This document shows positions 10,401 to 22,237 of a DNA stretch of 64,000 nt, in pieces. A program made the position numbers and the translations under genes. How positions within the stretch are numbered: the first letter of the stretch is position 1; every line of letters begins with the position of its first letter. The notes under the pieces were generated by a model. It was not told where the DNA came from. It ran no database searches and worked only from the letters and a program-made list of their open reading frames with translations. The DNA comes from Venturia oleaginea (lineage: Eukaryota; Ascomycota; Dothideomycetes; Venturiales; Venturiaceae): contig JABMLP010000003.1 of the NCBI GenBank assembly GCA_013176395.1, forward strand, positions 1,364,001 to 1,428,000, given 5' to 3'.

Positions 10401-13028
10401 ATGGGAAAGCTGCGCCAGCCGCGCAAGAAAACTGCCATAGTCCTGTCCGACGACGACGAAGAGGTCGCCGCCCCGAAGACCGACAGTCCCAGCACTCAGA
10501 GCAGCCTACCAGGCTCCGAGAAGGAGAATGGTTCCCAGCTTACGAAAGTCCTGGAGCCTAAACGAAGGAACAATGCAAAGTCTACAACTTCAGCGAGTCC
10601 TTCGTCGCAAAGCTACACAAAGTTCACCCCTACCAAATCAAAGCCGAAGCCCTCGAAACCTCAGTCGAAGACGATTTACTCCTTTTTCAACACTGCAACT
10701 CAAAAGCAGAGATCCCAACCTCCGGCGAGCCCTGAGAAGAAGCCATCAACTCAGATCGAAGTGGAGGAGGACCTGATCCAGGATGATGATTTGCTGGTCG
10801 AGGACATGGCTTCCCTAGGAAAGACGAAGTTTGGATCTCAGTACCCTGTCCCGGTGCGACAAAAAAGAAAAAGAGACGGATTGGACGATGGTGTGGGGGA
10901 CAGATCGGCTCTCCCTCGAGGCAGTCAAGTCTTCAAGAAGCCCAACATAAACACAAGTGGTAGCACCGTCACCCTTGGAGCTACAGTCCCGGATTCGAGA
11001 CCTTGGACAGACAAGTTTGGACCCTCAAATCTGGACGAGCTTGCAGTACACAAGAAAAAGGTGCAGGATGTTCGGACATGGCTGGAATCCGTCACATCAG
11101 GCCGGGATAGACAACGATTGCTCATCTTGAAAGGCTCAGCAGGCACTGGCAAGACGACTACACTTGACTTACTTTCGAAGGACTTGGGGTTGAGGATCAG
11201 CGAATGGAAGAATCTTGGGGCATCTGGAGGTTCCGAGGAAGGCTTCGTCTCCATTTCTGCACATTTCGAAGATTTCATTGCCAGGACGGGGACATTCGGT
11301 GTCTTGGATATGAGTGGCGCCGAAGGTCAGCGCATATCACAGTTGCCCAAAGAAGAGGAAGTTCAGAAGCGCCTCATCATGATCGAGGAATTCCCAAACA
11401 CTTTCTCCAGGTCGTCCTTTGGTCTCAATTCCTTTCGTTCTGCCGTCATGCAATATTTAGAGGCCACCACTCCATCCATGAATGCCTTGTTTTCGGGGAA
11501 GAAATCTGCACCGAAGAACATTACACCCATTGTTATGATTATTTCCGAGACACTTCTATCGACCTCCACCGCTGCGGCAGACAGCTTCACTGCGTATCGG
11601 CTTCTTGGCCCGGAAATCTTGGGTCATCCCGGAGCTACGGTCCTCGAATTCAACCCTATTGCGCCAACGTTCATGACGAAAGCGCTCGACCTCATTGTCC
11701 AAAAAGAGGCTCGCCAGTCAGGCAGGAAAACAGCACCTGGTCCTTCAGTCATCAAGCATCTCGCTGAGATCGGCGACATTCGCAGTGCTATTTCTTCCCT
11801 GCAATTCTTATGTCTGCGCGGCGATAACCAAGATGACTGGAGTGGCAAAGTCAAAACTATGAAGACAAAACGTGGCTCTGAAGTGCCGTTGTCTAAAATG
11901 GAGACCGCTTCACTTGAGACCATTACTCAACGAGAGAGCACGCTGGGTATCTTCCATGCTGTTGGTAAGGTCGTGTACAACAAGCGAGAATCTCCTCTTG
12001 CTACCGATACACCACCTCCTCAACCTCCTTCACATCTCCCGCAATTTGTCCGGTCTAAGATCTCCGAAGTCGACATCGAGGCTTTGTTGGCTGAGCTGGG
12101 CACAGATATCCAAACCTTTGTCGCTGCTGTGCATGAAAATTATGCGCTCTCTTGTGAAGGCCTGGATTTAGAGGACACTATCGATCATGTTAATGGATGC
12201 ATTGATGCCCTTTCAGATGCCGACATTCTTTCACCTGATCGATTCGGCTCAAGTCATAACCGAACCACACTACAGGGAACTAGCACAGATAGTCTGCGAC
12301 AAGAAGAGCTCAGCTTCCAGACCACTGTACGAGGTCTCTTGTTCAACCTTCCTCATCCCGTGAAAAGAACTGCACCACCTCCGACCATCCGTAACAAAGG
12401 GAAAGGTTTGGGAAGAGGGGCGGCCAATCAAATGTTTTATCCTGTATCTATGAGGCTTTGGCGGAAGAGGGACGAACTGGAACAATTGCTCGAGCTCTTC
12501 ATCATCAAGATGCGAAATGGGACACTGAAGGGGGGTCCTCAGAAAGCTGGTCGATTTCAGAGGGGGAAACCGACAGGCGTTGAGGCGTGGCGAGTAAACA
12601 GGTACGGAGGCGTTCCTACGCCGCCAACGGCTGCAACTAGCACACCTACCAGCGATGAGGATCCGGATTCATCTATGTCTCTATTCGCTGGTGGAAATTC
12701 CGCGAAATCTGAAATGCTGCTTGAGAGACTACCCTACATGGCTATCATTGAGAGGAAGAAGACCTCCTTCGGTTCTAGTAACCTCTTCAAAGAGCTTGAG
12801 AGTATTACGAAAGTGACTGGTAGCGGAGGGCTCAACGGTAATGAAGAGGAAGAGCTAGAAGCCGAAGCTGAAGCAGACACTACAGAGCAGTGGAGCACGG
12901 ACAAGCCATTGGAAAGTGATAAGAAGAGAGTCAAGTTTGGAATCGCCAAAGGTGGTGATCAAGCGGGCATTGTGAAGGCGAAAATGGAGAGTCTTGTACT
13001 AGAAGATGATGATATTGAGGATGACTAG
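10401..13028 (+). CDS. rad17: RAD17/Rad24 checkpoint clamp loader subunit
   Basis: The 875-residue intronless frame encodes the large RFC-like subunit that, with Rfc2-5, loads the 9-1-1 clamp at damaged DNA and allows checkpoint kinase activation in the nucleus. The N-terminal 190 residues are disordered and basic, with serine/proline-rich stretches. The family signature PWTDKFGPSNLDELAVHKKK follows at about residue 200. Walker A is GSAGTGKTT (about 248) and the Walker B-like strand is RLIMIEEFPN (about 330). An AAA+ lid and helical region follow, and the tail is acidic. Length exceeds yeast Rad24 (about 660) mainly through the disordered ends, as is common in filamentous fungi. The start at 10401 is the first ATG of the open frame and follows two short upstream frames. 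Identification is confident. Confidence 0.93.
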   Translation: MGKLRQPRKKTAIVLSDDDEEVAAPKTDSPSTQSSLPGSEKENGSQLTKVLEPKRRNNAKSTTSASPSSQSYTKFTPTKSKPKPSKPQSKTIYSFFNTATQKQRSQPPASPEKKPSTQIEVEEDLIQDDDLLVEDMASLGKTKFGSQYPVPVRQKRKRDGLDDGVGDRSALPRGSQVFKKPNINTSGSTVTLGATVPDSRPWTDKFGPSNLDELAVHKKKVQDVRTWLESVTSGRDRQRLLILKGSAGTGKTTTLDLLSKDLGLRISEWKNLGASGGSEEGFVSISAHFEDFIARTGTFGVLDMSGAEGQRISQLPKEEEVQKRLIMIEEFPNTFSRSSFGLNSFRSAVMQYLEATTPSMNALFSGKKSAPKNITPIVMIISETLLSTSTAAADSFTAYRLLGPEILGHPGATVLEFNPIAPTFMTKALDLIVQKEARQSGRKTAPGPSVIKHLAEIGDIRSAISSLQFLCLRGDNQDDWSGKVKTMKTKRGSEVPLSKMETASLETITQRESTLGIFHAVGKVVYNKRESPLATDTPPPQPPSHLPQFVRSKISEVDIEALLAELGTDIQTFVAAVHENYALSCEGLDLEDTIDHVNGCIDALSDADILSPDRFGSSHNRTTLQGTSTDSLRQEELSFQTTVRGLLFNLPHPVKRTAPPPTIRNKGKGLGRGAANQMFYPVSMRLWRKRDELEQLLELFIIKMRNGTLKGGPQKAGRFQRGKPTGVEAWRVNRYGGVPTPPTAATSTPTSDEDPDSSMSLFAGGNSAKSEMLLERLPYMAIIERKKTSFGSSNLFKELESITKVTGSGGLNGNEEEELEAEAEADTTEQWSTDKPLESDKKRVKFGIAKGGDQAGIVKAKMESLVLEDDDIEDD

Positions 13029-13205
13029 AGGGAATCTTTGATGGCACACTTGTATGAATAAGAATAGGAAGGATTTTGAGGTCACACAACTTTGTCACGT
13101 GCTTCACCAGTCGCACTTGTTAGGTTCCCGAGTTCAGTGCGTGTCTCCTCGTTTCAAAAATCATTCAGTTCTTGTACCTCCACAATTTCCACAAGTCTAT
13201 CAATC

Positions 13206-14473
13206 ATGACGCTTTCCGATTCAGATCACCATTTTTCGTGGGCTACACGCGTCGACTCCAGTGTTTCATCGCAACCCATTGCGACCCTCCATCCACCGAT
13301 CTTTGATCGTCCGCTCTATCCTTTTTCCCTAGCATTGCCTCGAGTCTATTGTTGTTGGGGCATTTAGCTGGTAAATAACACGATAGCCACAACGGAACAG
13401 ACAGAACGCAAGCCATTGGACCCTTCCCATGGCGACCAGACAATGCTACGACGCGTCTCAATCTCGCGTTGGAACGCGCTTTGGATGGGATAGGAACGCT
13501 GTATGGGTCGCTCCCGGCCAGCGAAAGGATGAGCGCGCAGATTTTTGTTCCTGCTTCGACAATCATCGATCTTTCTGCACAGCCACGTGAGGTGTCATCT
13601 ACCACCGATTCAGGGTGGGCTCTTGACCCTGATCAATTCGAGATCCGCGATTCAAATTGGCAGACTTGTCTCAATCGATCATTGTCCGCGTGTTGCAGGG
13701 TCTGGAGATACAAGACAATGATAGGAAGATTGTTGCCAGACTGCATCAGATGTGTCTGCTGGGATTTGGGGATCACAACCTTGGAGGTGACTGGTACATT
13801 TTCTCGACAGTGCATGCATACGCACGAGCATCAGTCACTTATGATTTTTATTATAGGTCTTGGGAATGAGTCGTTCGGCACCCTTATAGTCTCTGTCGAC
13901 CCTGTTGCATTGACGAAAGACTTGGCTGTTGACAGCTTATCTATGGATAGCCAGACATATGCTGCTTGGTTAGATGTCCTACTTATTCTGGATCTGCGAG
14001 GAGGACAGCGAGGAGGACGAGGACGAGGATGAAGATTCGGACGAAGCGGACGATATCACCATCGCCCGGGAAACATTAGCACGAAATGTCCGCCCACCCG
14101 CAGGGAGCTCAGAGACCCAATCATGAACAAGCACTGCCGCCATGCATTCGAAAGGAAAGTCATGATGCAATTGTTTGCTTATTATCCCCAATTCTTTTGT
14201 CCAAGAACCGGCTGCAATAAGGTCGGTATGTGTTCTCGAAACAGGGCACCCGAGTCACTAATTCGTGTATGCAGAAAATCTCCATGGCAAGTTTATATGT
14301 CGACGCGGCTCTTCTAAAGGTGATCAGGTGGATACAAAAAAGCAAGCAGGTCACTCAGAATGACGAAGATGAAGTTGAAGACGGGGAAGGTGAGGAGGAT
14401 GAGGATGACGAGGATGAGGAAGAAGATGATGATGATGAATATGAAAATATCCTCGGCCTCTTATCTAAAGAAG
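13206..14473 (+). pseudogene. nse2: NSE2/MMS21-like SUMO E3 ligase of the SMC5/6 complex, disrupted
   Basis: Segments in register with fungal Nse2 occur in order but in changing frames. A start-like MTLSDSDHH lies at 13206. A helical N-terminal arm (LNLALERALDGIGTLYGSLP) follows in frame 2, then LSQSIIVRVLQGLEIQDNDR in frame 1. An intron around 13789-13856 leads to a frame-2 segment, an acidic stretch in frame 3 (from 13998), and an SP-RING in frame 2. The SP-RING reads CPPTRRELRDPIMNKHCRHAF, then FFCPRTGC, with the Cys/His ligands of the family present. A further intron (about 14222-14274) leads to the SLYVDAALLKVIRWIQ helix typical of the domain end. At least three frame changes are not explained by good splice sites, including one next to an AAA run near 13655. 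This may be a pseudogene or an assembly with indel errors. The domain identification is firmer than the gene's state. Confidence 0.6.
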
Positions 14474-16135
14474 AAGCCGGAAAGTTACGAGAAGAGGCCG
14501 AGAAGATAAGGACGGAAAAAGATGAAGGCAAAGTTGCCGATGCAGAAGATAGCGAGGGAAGCCCCTACTCTGGTCCACTTCCCATGCAACAAGAGACTGG
14601 TCACTATGTTTTCGGAATGTTTGAGGTTGAAGGACCACAGGACTTCTCAGCGAAAAAGTCGGCGAAATCCTTGACAGCACGACTGTGGTGGACTCATCAG
14701 ACATTGATTGGATAATCTGGTTACTGAGATTGAGATGGTAACCACGCCTAGAGCAAAGCCGGGATCGGCACTTGAAGAAGTCTGTATATTACCACCAGCG
14801 GATACGATCGTGAGCTAACCGGCAACAGGGTTCTTCACCTCATCAGGCTCAATATCTCAAACTCAAACCTCGTGGTCCACTTTCTCAACAATATCTCAGG
14901 CTCACGACATCGATGTATTCAAGGTATGAAGACGCAGATATTCAAAACTCTTATGCCTCTTCTAGCCTCAAAGATCAATTTGTCTCCCACCATGAAGCCG
15001 CCTGATAAGGCTTTGAGGGGGAATGTATCAGACACCACCGCTGTGCTCCCGGGCCCAAACCCTGCCCTCGGGCTTCAAGTTGGTGCGCAGAATGGGGATG
15101 CCACTGATGATGACGACAACATTGCGTCTACCACTGCACCGCCGAAAGAGGCCCATGATACCAAAAAAATCACCGAGCCAGAACCCTTGATACCGCGGTC
15201 ACAAGAAAGGCCCTGACAACGCTTATAAAAGCGGTATTTACTCTGGGCTTCGAGAATGATGTCGCTCGACTCTTAGAAAACCTGGCTACGCAGCTGGAGA
15301 AGAAGTCACCGACAGAATTGCAGCCCTTCATCAAAAATTTCTTGCCTTTGCTTCTTGATGCCTTGGTAGAGAACAGAGCCACACCAATTCCAACGATCTT
15401 TCAAACCTTCTTCCAACTGGCCTTCCATTTATACTGCTTCCGATATGTTGGCAGCACACCCGAAGAGCCGAATTGATCAAGAAAGCCGGTTTCTTGCTCA
15501 CTTAATTGCTCAGATTGGGAAGACACCAATGCTTTTCTGGGTGATTCAACAAAGCGGCATTGCCGCTTGAGCGCTGGCGAGAAAAGGAGGGACCAAATAC
15601 AAAGCAGGACCGAAGGAAAGTCCATTGGTCTGAAGAGATACCTGTGCTCGACTGTGGACGACGGGTACAAAAAGGAGTGTCTTGGAAATTTAGAAGAGGG
15701 ACCCCGAGTGGACAGAGGCCAAGCAAGCACACGAGCAAAGGAAGAAGAACTACGATGTCGTAATAAAAAATCTGAGACCTTTCACGATTGAAGAGTTAAT
15801 CGGAGGTAGTATGGCCGCAAGGTTACCAAAAGCGACCGCCAATCTGTCAGTCGTCGACATTATCGAAACTGCAAGGGATATTCGCGCTGCCGAAGCTATC
15901 GCCAACGGTTGGTTTGTGTTGCGATAGGAGTCAGAGGATGCAAACGAGGTTTCTTCAGTTACTGAGCAACTGGCTCCGGTCGCTCGAATGGCACCCTTCA
16001 CCCCGAGCTCTGACAAGAAGCGAAAGTCCAACATGGCAGATTTGGCGACATTTCAAGGAGAGCCGGCCGCGAAAAAGAGGACGGAGAATGTCGATCTTTA
16101 TGAAGAGGATTAGCATGGGAGCATTGGAGAAATGA
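14474..16135 (+). pseudogene. Degraded coding region of unrecognised family
   Basis: Several coding-like segments lie on the plus strand but cannot be joined into one frame. They are an acidic/charged stretch to 14715, a segment at about 14872-15216, a helical segment at about 15183-15475 (contains ENLATQLEKKSPTELQPFI), a CSDWEDTNAFL-like segment near 15510-15600, and a segment at about 15708-15927 containing RPFTIEELIGGSMAARLPKA that meets a TAG and resumes to 16114. Strand, order and composition suggest one former gene ending near 16114. The stop at 15925-15927 and shifts near 15475 and 15600 break it. It could instead be the 3' continuation of the NSE2-like locus. I cannot assign a function. 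Confidence 0.4.
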
Positions 16136-16392
16136 GAGCTGTAGGAACACGAATGTACTTTTGGGAAATTGTATGATAGGCTGTTTTCGATATACTGCGT
16201 GAATAGGACATCGTCAAGGAATTTCTCCTTCGTGCCCAATACACAGATGAATTTGCTGCATACTTAGGCAGGTGTGAATGGGTGGCCGTTGTTTGGCGGG
16301 GTCCCCTTGCATTCCGAGTCCTCTCCAAACACCCCACCTCAAATCTTCCAACAACAATATCAATAACTCGAGCGACCTCCACTAAAGCAAAA

Positions 16393-17102
16393 ATGACCGA
16401 TGAACCAGTGACTCATGGGAAGCAAGTAGTCTATTGCGGTGGTATGTCCAATCTTAGATCCCTTCGCCCACCTGCTTCCAGCTAACCAACAGCACAGTAT
16501 GCTCCCTACCTCCAGAAGTAGGTATGCTCCGCCTCGAACTTGTACCATGATTCTTTCACCCGGCAGCTACTCACACTATACACCAGTACTGCGAATTCGG
16601 CGGCACAACGAAGAAATGCGAGGACTGGCTTCTGGAACACAACCCTGAACTCCATCAAAAGCTTTATTCCGAAGACGCGATCACTCAAAACCTGTCCACA
16701 CTATCTGTCGACGCGCTAAAACGCGCCGAGAAGGATGCACAAAAGAAAGCTTCGAAAGCCGCTGCTGCAGAATCCCGCGAAGCTGAGAAACGCGCCTCGT
16801 CCAAGGTCCTGATAAAGCGTATTGAGCGAAATAAGAGGAAATATGTCACATGTGTCCAGGGATTGGAGAACTTCAACTACGAGCTAAAGAAGATATCCAA
16901 GGATTTTGGCAAGAAGTTTGCTTGTGGGAGCAGTGTTACAAAGATACCAGGCGGTGGAGAGGAGATCACAGTCCAAGGTGATGTGGCGTATGATATTGAG
17001 GAATGGATGATAGACACCATGAAGGAGATCCCAGAGGACAACATTGAGGTTATAGAAGAGAAGAAGAAGAAGGGTGGCGCGAGTGCACCTGTTGCTGGTT
17101 GA
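16393..17102 (+). CDS. tma22: TMA22/DENR-like translation recycling factor (194 aa, 3 exons)
   Basis: Exons are 16393..16441, 16498..16517 (only 20 nt) and 16587..17102, 585 nt in total. The protein matches the density-regulated protein DENR/Tma22, which works with Tma20/MCT-1 on the 40S subunit in ribosome recycling and reinitiation. The N-terminal zinc-binding knuckle is split across exons (VVYCG, CSLPPEYCEFGG, then KKCEDWL). A charged lysine/alanine helix follows. The C-terminal SUI1 domain runs from about residue 95 and includes FACGSSVTKIPGGGEEITVQ, followed by a lysine-rich tail. Family length is about 190-200, so the model is complete. The tiny second exon carries zinc ligands and is easily missed by automated prediction. 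Confidence 0.93.
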
Positions 17103-17707
17103 CCGGCTTGGAATTTATGATTTTGGGGGCGTTGAAGCGGAATTGGCACGGTGATGACCAGGACAGATGGTGAAGAACAGGATCCATCACAAAGAGAAGC
17201 TATATGCTCTCATTTGAAGCAACGATGGAATTGGATTCGATCCAGATGTAGATGACTCGGACAACGGTCATGTTGATGGTAGCGAAGTGACAATGAGTAT
17301 CAATAACGAGTGGAGGGCTCACTTCACGTCGCTACTACCTTAGAATACTTACCTCATACAAGACTGACATACTAAACTGATACAGCGAGAAATTGACCTG
17401 ACCATAGTGTAGGGACCTGTCTCCACGGCTCATCAACCACCCAGGATTCCGCTTTACGTATGGTCACTCTCAAACAATAAGATCGATGTTGATCTGATCC
17501 TAAAGGATAGCCAAGGCAGCTACGAGGCACATGGCACCTTCCCTGTGTAATTGAAGTCGATCTGATCCCAACTGGAAATTTTTCTGCGATGATTTTTTCA
17601 TAGCAACATCACAACATCAACAAAACACTGCGCCGGGAGTTTAACCTCAACGATTCTTCAACTCTGCACCTTGTCACCTTCACCTTCACACTCGATTGTA
17701 CGAAACC
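17103..17707. other. Intergenic region, no gene seen
   Basis: About 600 bp separates TMA22 from the next gene on the same strand. It contains two related strings, GATCGATGTTGATCTGATCC (about 17482-17501) and GTCGATCTGATCC (about 17558-17570), which recall the short palindromic repeat seen near 23.7, 24.4 and 26.8 kb, but no inverted arms are evident. The downstream part must hold the next promoter. Confidence 0.4.
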
Positions 17708-20700
17708 ATGCCTGAACACGGGCTGCTCTCGTGCTCCATTGAGCTGGGGGAGAGCAATACTCGACTTCGCGAATACGATACGAAGTACGCCAACAAAACA
17801 GTAGAAACTTACGTGGCTATCCCAAGTCAACCCACTCCATTCGATATCCGATTGAACACCAAAGGCTACATCGCACCAGGTCTGGCAGTCTTTGTCTTCA
17901 TCGATGGCGTCTACCAAGCCAATCGAAATAAACGCGGTATCAAGCAACCGACTCTCGATGACCCGAACGCCGCAAATTTCCAAATTCGTCTGGGTAAGAA
18001 AGAAGATTTGCTCAAAGATGGCCGTGTCATTGCCCGAGGATGGTGGTTCGAGAAATTGAATATTGGTAGGTCACCTTGACCACAGATGCTGTACAGGGCT
18101 AACAAGAAACAGTGCCAGTGGATACGGAAGCTACCATCAACAAGGACGTTCTCAACAACATTGGTACCATTGAGGTTGTCGTTCTTCGCTGTCAAGACAA
18201 TCCCAAGAATGCGCCTGTCAATCCTTTCGACTTTCCGAAGCTACCTGTCCTGGTCAAACCTGTTCCGATTGTGAGTAACACGAAGAGCAGCTCAAGACAG
18301 GATCGGAAAGCTGCATCCAAGAAAGCCAAGGAGAAAGAGCCCTCTAATGATGGCAGTACGGGCGGTATGTTTGGGCTCTTCGATGGAGCAGGAGACGACC
18401 CATCAGGACTTGATGGCCATTACGACTCCCGAAGATACCGATCACACCGCGATGATGACAGATCACGACAGAATAGCGATCGACATGGACGGCATGAATC
18501 TCCACGCCGAACGCAGAATCCACGACAACGCATCCTTATAGACGAGTCTCCTAAGACCGCGACTTCCACAGACGAAGAGCATCGGCCAAAATTCCGCGCA
18601 GATAAGGAAGTCCACTTTCAGAGTCCAGTCGCCACTTCATTGAGAAGACCGCCTTGTGACTCGATTCGCCGACCATCGGGCTCACAGTATTCCCAACGTG
18701 GTCGAGACGAGCCACGCCCTTACCTTCTGCGGCCAGTCCGCCCTAGTCCTGAGAGAGCACCGATTCGAGATGATAGGAGACGAGAGACGTACAACCATCG
18801 GGACGAGCGACGGCGAGGCAGCCCCGAACGAACATACCACATCTTGGACGATCGCGATGAGCATTCTCGAGGGCAGCGTATGAGCGGAGGGTCTATTCAT
18901 GAACTCAGTCGGAGTAGAAGCAGGAGCACTATTCGCGATCGAGGCCGGATCGCAAGCCCTGACAGACGGCCTCGTCGAAGCGAAGGCTCTGCTCAGGATC
19001 GTAGCTTGAGCTGGAGCTCTGATGAGGAACGAGGTCGCAATAGAGACTACGTTGAGCGCGAGCGACGCCGAAGCAGGAGCTCACAGATGCGACAGAGATA
19101 CCATGATCCATCAGAGGACGAGAAGTTCGCTGAGTTTCGAGTTTCACTCAAAGACCTTGGCGAAGATCCCTACAAGAAACAGCGAAAGTCGCGCAGAGAC
19201 CGAGCTCCTTGGCTAAGCAGCAACGATTCGGTATGATATTTTCTCCCACAAGGCGCGACGTTACTAATAGCGCCACAGGAGACTTATTTTAACCACGATC
19301 ACTCGTCTGTGCGAAAGAGCAGCAAGTCCCACACTTCACAGACTCATAACTCCAGTCCAGTCGCCCCACGAGCTGTGTCGACCACAGAAAATCGACAAAC
19401 CATTCAGCAGCCAGATCCAGCATACCATACTTCCAGTGGCGGTTTGAAGTTCTTTGGAGACAAATATGACGCGTCTCAACAGACATATCTCGCACCTCGG
19501 TCTCAAGAAAAACGAGAGCCTACAGCTGAGTTTGTAGCTCCACTCTACGGTCCCAACCACCTCCAAAACCCCATTGCCAATCAATATGGTTTTGGGCCGA
19601 TTCCAGCAACGTATACTCACAATACAACACGATCTGCTCGTCAGCCGAACCCGTTTGCCAATCAGCTCTCATTCCAAGGACAGATAACAAGCGGGCAGCA
19701 AGCTGGCAATGGCTCATGGCCTGTGAGCAATTATTCTCAACAACCATTGCAGGATTACCCAGAAGCACAAACCTTCAGGCAACCTCAAGCGCAACCCCAG
19801 TACCCGCAAGCCAATGCTGTTCAAGGTCCACAGAATGGGCAGTTTCCTCCACAACCATATCGCAATATTTCCGGATCTTTCGACCATCGGTTCCCCTCTC
19901 AATATGAACAGACTGGTCAGGTAGCTCCAACACAAGATAAAATACCCGACCAGTCCGACCAATCGAAGGCTCCAGCTCCGGCAATCCCTTCGACGGCTCC
20001 ACTCCCCGCAGCTCCTGCGGCCGAAAATCCACAATCTCTTTTTTCCATCATTCAGCAACTTAAAGAGCTTGGCGTCATCAGCGTTCCGGGACAAGAAAAC
20101 AATACCAAAGGCCGAAAAAAGACAGCTCCCGGTCATCGGCAAACCTGTCCGCAAAATGGAGACAGGCCCGTGAATCCAGCGTGCCTCAAACATGGAGATC
20201 ATGCACAGTCGGCGCAGCAACACTTTGCTACTTGGATGACTGGAGGCAATCACGATCTTGGTATGTCTTGCTGATAGTGATTCACTCTTCCTTACACATC
20301 TGCTAATCATTGCTTTCCAGCACAAGGAAAATCATGGTTTCAACACCTTGCAAATGAACACATTGCTTGCACCTGCGAGCCGCACCAGAAGTTAGGTCCT
20401 TGTACTTGTAAACCAGGCGGTGGCAATCAGGGATCTGGTGGTGACAGTAAATTAGACAAGAAATCAGACGATTCGATAGACAAGAAAGATAACAATGATA
20501 AGCAGGGCGACAAAGGCGTCTGGGGCAATGAAGGCAAGGACACAAATGGGCAGAATAGCAACGTCTGGGGTGACGCGGGCAAGTCTGGCCCCGATAACGC
20601 CTGGGGAGAAAGCAATCAGGCCAATGGCGGCACGACAGTTGCGTGGAACACCGGTAACAACGAGACCGATGCTCAGGCCAACAACGATACAACACCAGGC

Positions 20701-21822
20701 TGGAATACGGCCATCACAGCAGCTGGTGCTGACAACAGTGGTGGCAATCAGAGCAATAGTGGTGGAAGTCAACAGAAGAATGACTGGAATAATGACTGGA
20801 ACAATGACAACGATGACTCTAAATCAAAAAAGGACAAGTCTGATAGCTCAAAGTCCAAGTCCAAGAAGTCTTCTGGCCCCAAAGAGGGTGAAAAGATAGC
20901 TCCTGTCTACGAAAAGGCGTACACGAGATCTTACTGGAAAAAGAACGAGACCGTTGCAGATTCAGCTAACAGCGGCAAGAAGCGAGGTCAGTATTACACC
21001 ATGCCAGAAGATCCAATCTACACACTGTCCGAATCCAAGGCCAAGGAGTCCAACGTTCGACACCAAGTCCGAGGTGGTTTGGGCCTCGAGGAGAAGAAAA
21101 AGACGCATAGACCGTTGTACTTGGACAGTTTTGACGAGCCCTACGCAGTATTCAGATTCAAATATCGAAGCCGAGGTATGTTCTTGTACTTTTTATCCAT
21201 TCCTTGCAATCGGCCACTATTCGCTGTGATGATAGGACCTTTGTCCTGCACAGATACTTCTGAGGGGCACAATTTTCAGCGATCTCTCTTCATTTGCTCT
21301 TTCTACTGCTGTGGTTTATCGGTCCTTCGGGATGAGCTGTAACCGAGTAGCTCGAGAGGCTTGTGCAGGGTTTTCGGTCTTGTGATCTGCTGATTTCGTA
21401 AAGGCAAGTCTGAGCTACGTGTGGTCGGCTTGATAATACATACCGTTTATCAGAAACCTTCACGGATAATTGTGCTAACCAAACAATTTCTAGACATGCT
21501 CAAGAAGATTCTCGGCGAAGATGTCAAGGAATCCCCCGAAGGGTTTCAAGAATGGCTTAGTGCTCTGTCCAAGGAACAGCTTATTGCTGAGATGTTGAGG
21601 AAGAAGGAGTCTGGTGCTTGGAAGAGTGAAGATGGAAGTGGAGATGAGAATGACGCTGGTCCGAAGAAGGGAGACAAAGAAAAGGATAAGGGTGATAACA
21701 GTGGTGAAAATAACAACGGGTGGGATGACACTACCACTACTCCAGCAGCTGGCAACAGTGCTGTCTGGGGTGGCGATAATGGAGCCAACCCTGGTGGTGT
21801 AGCACCCACTGGTGTTTGGTGA
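17708..21822 (+). CDS. DUF7918-like protein with GW/WG-rich C-terminus, possible Argonaute-hook protein (1213 aa, 5 exons)
   Basis: Exons are 17708..18065, 18113..19230, 19279..20260, 20321..21175 and 21494..21822 (3642 nt, in phase). Residues 1-170 form a compact beta-rich domain with FVFIDGVYQ and ARGWWFEKLN, resembling the fungal DUF7918 type (my recognition, not a search). Residues about 190-380 are R/S/E/D-rich, SR-like. Residues about 390-700 are Q/P-rich and disordered. A short Cys motif HIACTCEPHQKLGPCTC follows near 730-750. The last 480 residues carry many isolated tryptophans next to G, N or D: GVWGNEG, NVWGDAG, NAWGES, VAWNTG, PGWNT, DWNNDWNND, GAWKS, NNGWDD, AVWGGDNG and a terminal TGVW. 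Between them lies an ordered, charged segment (about residues 890-980). Such GW/WG platforms bind Argonaute PIWI domains in Tas3, GW182 and Ago-hook proteins. That role here is inference. Confidence 0.8.
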
Positions 21823-22237
21823 AATCTCCGCTGGCAATTGGTGAAAAACCTGCTGGCAATTGGTGAAAATGGGAAGTTGGAGAAATCTCCTTGGGGAAAA
21901 TCATGGTATAATTGGAGCTGGGATCAAAAGTTAGGCAGGATTTGAATAGTTAGCTTCCGAACTCAAGCTCTTGATATTTCGATACTTCCGTTCCACTTCA
22001 TTGAGACTTTTAGACTCCAGAAAAGCCAGGTCACATGACCTTACTAATACTATCGCGACTTGAGAGTCCAGCCTTTGATTCCAAACAAAACCACCCTGAC
22101 GCAAATCGACTGCGCGTATATCTCAGATTAATACACCGACACAATATCACCTACCTCTTCAACCAAGCCGTTGAGGCTAAACACCAAACAAACCACGAAC
22201 CTTTCCCCGCGCATCTCGAAACGACCCGCCCACCAAG

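Noticed and set aside
17482..17570. Further copy of the TCGAT palindromic element
   Set aside because: The two strings are in direct, not inverted, orientation and the shared part is too short.
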